From an uncultured Clostridia bacterium (GTDB lineage: Bacteria > Bacillota > Clostridia > Christensenellales > Borkfalkiaceae): DNA of 64,000 nucleotides. A model generated the notes under the pieces. That model made no database searches. It was not told the DNA's origin and saw nothing but the letters and a program-made list of their open reading frames with translations. Position 1 is the first letter of the stretch. Every line of letters begins with the position of its first letter. The stretch lies in NCBI GenBank assembly GCA_934247935.1, contig CAKQKE010000004.1, positions 124,001-188,000 of the forward strand. Reading direction: 5' to 3'. This document shows positions 59,993 through 64,000 of the stretch, in pieces. Made by a program: the position numbers and the translations under genes.

Positions 59993-61015
59993 ATGAATAA
60001 GGAAAAAGCCATAGACAAAAAGAAAATTATTTTATTGTCGGGGATTGCCGCATATATCGTTTTAATGATTATCGCCACGTTTTTCGATTTACAAATAAAC
60101 AACGTTGTTGCCGACCTTAATGCGGGAGAGTATTATTCGCGCAACATATTCGGCAGAATTTTCGATGATTTGGGCGCGTTGCCTGTATATATGCTTGTGG
60201 CGATTGCCTTCGGTGTGATTTTTTTCTATAGCGATAAAATTAAAGATAAGGCGTATAGATATATCGTCAAATTCGTTTGCGCTTTGATGGCGTTTATTTT
60301 CTGGTTTTTGCTTGTGCGCAAGTTTGTTTCGTATATTGCCGCACACTATAATTACGAGGATAAATTGGACTCTGCGGCTACGTTCGCTTTTTCGGTCGCA
60401 GGGCTCATTTTGTGTCTTTTGACGCTATACGTATTGAGTAAACAGGACAAAGAGACCATTGCAAGGCTGTACGTTTGGTCGCTGATAATTATATTTACCG
60501 CGGCGATAAGTCAGGCGTTTGCGCAAGGAATTAAAGTTATTGCGTCGCGCCCGAGATATTGCACGATGGCTATACTCGAAGAGAGTGGCGACGGCGGTTT
60601 TTCTATGTATAAAAGGTGGTATCAATTCAGCGGGATTAAAAAAGTAAGCGAAAGATGGCTGGAACTCGGCATTGCCGCCGACGGTTTAAAATCGTTTCCC
60701 TCCGGGCACGTTGCGTCGACAACAATGCTCGTCACTTTGCTTGCGCTTCCCGATTTGTTGCCCGGATTAAACGAGAAAAAACCAAAAATAATCCTTTGGT
60801 GCGTTGCGGTCGCTGCTCCGATAATTGTTGCGATTTCAAGAATGGTAATGGGCGCGCATTTCTTGTCCGACGTTCTGGTTGGCGGCGCGATTACCGTCGT
60901 TTCGTATTGGATTGCCAAGGGCATTGTAAAAAATAAAGCAAAAAAACTCGGCATTAAAGAAGAGAAAAACAGAGTAGTGCTTTGCGAAGAACTTATCGAG
61001 GATATCACCGAATAA
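59993..61015 (+). CDS. PAP2 superfamily membrane phosphatase
   Basis: A 340-residue polytopic membrane protein. The three phosphatase signatures are KVIASRPRYC (KxxxxxxRP) near 181-190, SFPSGHVAST (PSGH) near 237-246, and SRMVMGAHFLSDVL (SRxxxxxHxxxD) near 282-295. It probably removes phosphate from lipid phosphates such as phosphatidic acid or undecaprenyl diphosphate at the outer face of the membrane. About seven helices are predicted. GAGGA precedes the ATG. Copy G of the palindromic element lies inside its reading frame near residues 144-155. Confidence 0.9.
   Translation: MNKEKAIDKKKIILLSGIAAYIVLMIIATFFDLQINNVVADLNAGEYYSRNIFGRIFDDLGALPVYMLVAIAFGVIFFYSDKIKDKAYRYIVKFVCALMAFIFWFLLVRKFVSYIAAHYNYEDKLDSAATFAFSVAGLILCLLTLYVLSKQDKETIARLYVWSLIIIFTAAISQAFAQGIKVIASRPRYCTMAILEESGDGGFSMYKRWYQFSGIKKVSERWLELGIAADGLKSFPSGHVASTTMLVTLLALPDLLPGLNEKKPKIILWCVAVAAPIIVAISRMVMGAHFLSDVLVGGAITVVSYWIAKGIVKNKAKKLGIKEEKNRVVLCEELIEDITE
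60412..60452 (+). repeat. TACGTA element inside the PAP2 gene, copy G
   Basis: The core TACGTA lies at 60428-60433. The right half reads GTATTGAGTAAACAGGACA, matching the intergenic copies. It is in frame and encodes LYVLSKQDK at the end of a membrane helix. Confidence 0.55.
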
Positions 61016-61049
61016 TAGAAACATTTCAAGCATAAAAATAAACGGCAAA

Positions 61050-61826
61050 ATGGGGAACGAAGACAAAATGGAAAATTATTTTCAACCTAAGGAAAATTTA
61101 AAAACTGAAGAAAACGCAAACGATTTCGCCGAGGAAACCGTTAAAAACAATATGCAGGAAGACGACCAAAACGGCGATATCGAAGAGCAAAAAAATCTTG
61201 AAATTAATGCGCAAAACGAAAATACGGAAAACGCGCAAAACGAAAATAACGACGATATTCAAGGCGATATGAAAGAGACCGCCGGAACGGAAAGCGAAAA
61301 TTCGGCTGAAGGCGGCGTTGGCGAAGAAAATTTTGAGTTGTTAAACGGCGAAAATTTGCAAGAAAAACCCGATAATTTTGTTTTAAGAGATGCCGAAGTG
61401 AATAACGTAGACAGTGTCGAAACCGCGGCTGAAAACTTTACTGAAAATCTGGCTGAAAATTCGACTGAAAACACCGACGAAAGCGGAATTAAATTCCAAC
61501 ACGAAAACGAGACGGAAAATTTCGCATATATAATGCCGAGCGGGAACTATTTCAAGCCGCAATCGGCAAACGACACGGCGTTTAATAAAACGCAAAAGCA
61601 GCCCGCAATTAAAAAATTGCCCTTTGTTTTTTCGATGCTGGGTTTGCTACTTTCGATATTTTATATAGGTTTGCCGTTTGCGATTGCGGGACTTGTCATG
61701 ACTATTATACAAAAACACAAAGGCGAAACCGACGAGTTGACGAAAACTTCGTTTGTCTTGAGTTTTGCGGGCATAGCGATAGGCTTGTTTACTTCGATAT
61801 TATTTGTGTTTTGCCTTATATTTTAG
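61050..61826 (+). CDS. Acidic, low-complexity protein with C-terminal DUF4190-like membrane hairpin
   Basis: A 258-residue protein. Residues 1 to about 170 are highly acidic and low in complexity (Glu, Asn, Asp; repeated AENFTENLAENSTENTDES type units). Residues 185-258 hold two hydrophobic segments with a short polar loop (PFVFSMLGLLLSIFYIGLPFAIAGLVMTIIQKHKG, then FVLSFAGIAIGLFTSILFVFCL), resembling DUF4190-type hairpins. Function unknown. The start may be ATG 61050 or ATG 61068; neither has a strong ribosome site. It follows the PAP2 gene by 34 bases. Confidence 0.7.
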   Translation: MGNEDKMENYFQPKENLKTEENANDFAEETVKNNMQEDDQNGDIEEQKNLEINAQNENTENAQNENNDDIQGDMKETAGTESENSAEGGVGEENFELLNGENLQEKPDNFVLRDAEVNNVDSVETAAENFTENLAENSTENTDESGIKFQHENETENFAYIMPSGNYFKPQSANDTAFNKTQKQPAIKKLPFVFSMLGLLLSIFYIGLPFAIAGLVMTIIQKHKGETDELTKTSFVLSFAGIAIGLFTSILFVFCLIF

Positions 61827-61956
61827 TATTAATATATTAAAAAAGATACATACTTTTTTTAAGGTATGCGGCTTAAGTTAATTTCGACAAAGCCGCTCGG
61901 GCTGACTAAAAGCCTTGTAAAGCCGCAAAGTTTACGTGCGGTAAGGAGAAAAGGCG

Positions 61957-62328
61957 TTGTATCTTGACGATAATAAAATTAACCTTATAAAAAAACTCAA
62001 AAAACTTTACCCCGAAAGCGGATACGTTCTGGCTGCGGTAGACGAATTGACTGACGAAAACTATTCCATAGACAATTTGATCAGCGACGTGCGTTTTTTA
62101 AACGAAAGCGGTTTTATCGACTTAAAATATTGCGATGCGAAAGAGTTGTGTTTAAGAATAACCGCAAAAAGCATAGATTTTCTCTTGTCGCTCAATATCG
62201 AGACGGATTTACCCACTTCAGACGACGTAAAATATTTCAGACAAGCGTTTTTCGGCGCATTTATCGGAGCGATTGCGGCTTTTACTTTGATTGTCGCAAT
62301 AATAACGGTGATTTATGCTTTCAAATAA
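61957..62328 (+). CDS. Small tail-anchored protein with winged-helix-like domain (first of pair)
   Basis: A 123-residue protein starting with TTG 61957, placed after TAAGGAGAAAAG. Residues 1-75 alternate helices and short strands like a winged-helix domain (KLKKLYPESGYVLAAVDELTDENYSIDNLISDVRFLNESGFIDL). A single membrane helix is at about 97-121 (FFGAFIGAIAAFTLIVAIITVIYAF), so the protein is probably tail-anchored facing the cytosol. The next gene has the same layout and overlaps this one by 14 bases. Family not recognised. Confidence 0.7.
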   Translation: MYLDDNKINLIKKLKKLYPESGYVLAAVDELTDENYSIDNLISDVRFLNESGFIDLKYCDAKELCLRITAKSIDFLLSLNIETDLPTSDDVKYFRQAFFGAFIGAIAAFTLIVAIITVIYAFK

Positions 62329-62674
62329 AGAGCGTTGCGTGATGGACGTGATTTACGACAAATGTTTAAACGAAAACAGTTGTTTAATCGACGTTGCGGA
62401 GATATCCTTTTACGTTTCACACAAAAAGAAAATGTCCGATAAAGAAATCGAGCAAGTAGTCGATTCGCTTGAACGAGAGGATTATTTCGACGTAATAAAG
62501 ACGGACAGAAAGGGCGTCCCCGTAATGTGTATCACGCTTCACGGTAAAGGGAAAGGGTACAAAAGAGAAAAATTACAGACAAAACGGTCGACCGAATATA
62601 AAATTATAATAAGCGTATTGTGTGCCTTACTCACCTCGTTAGTGGGCAGACTGATACTGCTGTTATTTGCTTAA
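62315..62674 (+). CDS. Small tail-anchored protein with winged-helix-like domain (second of pair)
   Basis: A 119-residue protein. Residues 1-75 resemble a winged helix (KERCVMDVIYDKC, DVAEISFYVSHKKKMSDKEIEQVVDSLEREDYFDVI), and a single hydrophobic helix ends the protein (IIISVLCALLTSLVGRLILLLF, about 97-118). It overlaps the preceding gene by 14 bases and lies 52 bases before uvrB, with palindromic copy H in between. Both genes of the pair may be members of one divergent family. Function unknown. Confidence 0.7.
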   Translation: MLSNKERCVMDVIYDKCLNENSCLIDVAEISFYVSHKKKMSDKEIEQVVDSLEREDYFDVIKTDRKGVPVMCITLHGKGKGYKREKLQTKRSTEYKIIISVLCALLTSLVGRLILLLFA

Positions 62675-62679
62675 AATTA

Positions 62680-62716
62680 CGTTTTTACGACATACGTATG
62701 AGGTAAAGCCGACAGA
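62680..62716 (+). repeat. TACGTA palindromic element, copy H
   Basis: The core TACGTA lies at 62693-62698. The right half reads GTATGAGGTAAAGCCGACA and the left half carries GTTTTTACGACATAC. It occupies the gap before uvrB, whose ATG at 62727 has no ribosome site nearby. Confidence 0.7.
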
Positions 62717-62726
62717 AATTAAAATT

Positions 62727-64000
62727 ATGGAAGATAAAAAATTTATTTTACATTCAAAATATAAACCCACGGGCGACCAACCGCAAGCGATACAATCGTT
62801 GAGCGAGGGTATAATGGACGGTTTGCGCACGCAAGTACTTGTCGGCGTAACGGGCAGCGGAAAAACCTTTACTATGGCAAACGTGATAGAAAAAGTGCAA
62901 CGCCCCACGCTTGTAATCGCACACAATAAGACGCTCGCCGCTCAACTTTGCAACGAATTAAGGGAATTTTTTCCCGAAAACAGAGTTGAATATTTCGTCT
63001 CCTATTACGATTATTATCAACCCGAGTCATATATTCCCACGACAGATACTTACATTGAAAAAGACCTTTCCATAAACGACGAGATAGACAAATTACGCCT
63101 TTCGGCAACGAGTTCGCTCGCGGAAAGACGAGACGTAATAGTTGTCGCTTCGGTTTCGTGTATATACGGCTTGGGTGCGCCCGAAGAGTTTTTCTCGCTT
63201 GCGATATCTCTCCGTCCGGGCATGGTTATGGACAGAGACGAATTGATGCTTAAACTCGTCGGCATACATTACGACAGAAAAGACGTCGATTTTCAACGCG
63301 CTTCGTTCAGAGTAAGGGGCGACGTGGTGGAAATTTTCCCCGCAGACAGGTCTGAAACGGTAATAAGGGTAGAATTTTTCGGCGACGAAATAGATAAATT
63401 GTCGGAAGTCGATTACGTTACGGGCGATATAGTGTCCACTTTAAAGCATGTGGCGATTTTCCCCGCCAGCCATTATGCGGTCGGCAGCGATATCATGAAC
63501 GAGGCTTTAAAAGAAATCGGTTCGGATATGATTACCGAGGTGGAAGACCTTAAAAAAGACGGAAAACTCCTTGAAGCGCAAAGGTTGCTTCAGCGCACGA
63601 GTTATGACATAGAAATGATGAAAGAAATAGGGTATTGCAGCGGCGTGGAGAATTATTCACGCTATTTTGACGGTAGAAAACCGGGCGAGCCGCCGTTTAC
63701 GCTTTTAGACTATTTCCCCGACGATTTCATTATTTTTATCGACGAAAGCCACATGACGATACCCCAGATAAGGGCAATGTACAACGGCGACAGGTCGAGA
63801 AAGGAAAATCTTGTCGGTTACGGTTTCAGGCTTAAATCGGCGTACGACAACCGCCCGTTGACTTTTGCTGAGTTCGATAAAAGAATAACTCAACTCGTTT
63901 GTATATCTGCTACGCCAGCACCTTACGAAATGGGTATTGCGGACAACGTTGCCGAGCAGATTATCCGCCCCACGGGGCTTTTAGACCCGCCGGTCGAAAT
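62727..64000 (+). CDS. uvrB: Excinuclease ABC subunit B (partial, N-terminal part)
   Basis: About 424 codons of UvrB are visible before the window ends. UvrB is the DNA-damage-verifying helicase of nucleotide excision repair. N-terminal YKPTGDQPQAIQSL, Walker A GVTGSGKTFTMANVI near 39-53, AHNKTLAAQL, the beta-hairpin YYDYYQPESYIP near 92-103, and VEIFPA are present; IDESH near 338 is the Walker B motif and CISATPAPYE is motif III. The C-terminal helicase and UvrA/UvrC-binding parts lie outside. The start is ATG 62727; palindromic copy H precedes it and the nearest AGG-type sequence is more than 20 bases away. Confidence 0.96.
   Translation, partial: MEDKKFILHSKYKPTGDQPQAIQSLSEGIMDGLRTQVLVGVTGSGKTFTMANVIEKVQRPTLVIAHNKTLAAQLCNELREFFPENRVEYFVSYYDYYQPESYIPTTDTYIEKDLSINDEIDKLRLSATSSLAERRDVIVVASVSCIYGLGAPEEFFSLAISLRPGMVMDRDELMLKLVGIHYDRKDVDFQRASFRVRGDVVEIFPADRSETVIRVEFFGDEIDKLSEVDYVTGDIVSTLKHVAIFPASHYAVGSDIMNEALKEIGSDMITEVEDLKKDGKLLEAQRLLQRTSYDIEMMKEIGYCSGVENYSRYFDGRKPGEPPFTLLDYFPDDFIIFIDESHMTIPQIRAMYNGDRSRKENLVGYGFRLKSAYDNRPLTFAEFDKRITQLVCISATPAPYEMGIADNVAEQIIRPTGLLDPPVE

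Noticed and set aside
62680..62716. LexA (SOS) operator before uvrB
   Set aside because: The Bacillota SOS box pattern with GAAC and GTTC half-sites is absent; the palindrome there belongs to the dispersed TACGTA family.
1..64000. tRNA, rRNA, tmRNA, insertion sequences or prophage genes
   Set aside because: No cloverleaf, rRNA core, transposase or phage structural gene was recognised by reading the gaps and proteins. A covariance-model search would be needed to exclude small RNAs fully.

Overview
The window reads as one contiguous, AT-rich chromosomal segment of a spore-forming anaerobe of the Bacillota, most likely an uncultured gut-type Clostridia (inference). The evidence is the combination of sporulation genes (spoVT, spoVB, cwlD), the oxygen-sensitive class III ribonucleotide reductase with its activase (nrdD, nrdG), Gram-positive lipoproteins, strong Shine-Dalgarno sites with occasional TTG starts, and consensus sigma-A promoters. 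About 47 genes are supported. All but three (a small membrane protein, a P-type ATPase and leuS) lie on the + strand.

Layout: 1-4639 holds the 3' end of nth, a DUF523 gene, obg, yhbY, and a nadD-yqeK fusion with rsfS. 4964-7822 is a large beta-galactosidase-like protein that has lost both catalytic glutamates. 8045-13851 carries an rmlB-like dehydratase, spoVT, spoVB, a yabN/mazG gene and dus. 14043-15307 has a nitrilase-fold protein without its cysteine, then trmL. 15782-21587 is a run of four peptidases (M18, M29, PepT, M3). 21880-26940 has an intact P-type ATPase facing a degenerate P1B-like ATPase. 27458-35956 has an active-looking GH2 glycosidase, a patatin, cwlD, a CPBP protease, rlmH, tadA, prs and pth. 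36098-41814 is mfd plus a PrsA/SurA-like lipoprotein. 41940-45533 is a probable zinc/metal block: a CDF exporter and two COG0523 proteins, one with a striking His/Asp/Cys repeat and one fused to a DUF1980 domain. 46280-49140 is nrdD-nrdG. 49503-53557 is a tightly overlapping operon of a DUF4116-repeat protein, a DUF2201/VWA protein and a MoxR-like AAA+ ATPase. 53931-58372 has a DEDDh exonuclease, mntP and leuS. 59005-62674 has a lipoprotein, a PAP2 phosphatase, an acidic membrane protein and two small tail-anchored proteins. The window ends inside uvrB.

Three things stand out beyond the gene list. First, a family of about 40-bp palindromic elements centred on TACGTA recurs at seven gene borders and apparently inside two genes, always in the same orientation. 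Second, there are three enzyme-fold proteins (LacZ-like, nitrilase-like, P1B-ATPase-like) that keep the fold but lack catalytic residues. Third, there is the DUF4116/VWA/MoxR operon, a candidate ATPase-chaperone system with an unusual repeat-protein partner. Other structured non-coding DNA includes a cluster of DnaA boxes, a 158-bp tandem duplication behind a perfect promoter, and a 29-bp tandem array.
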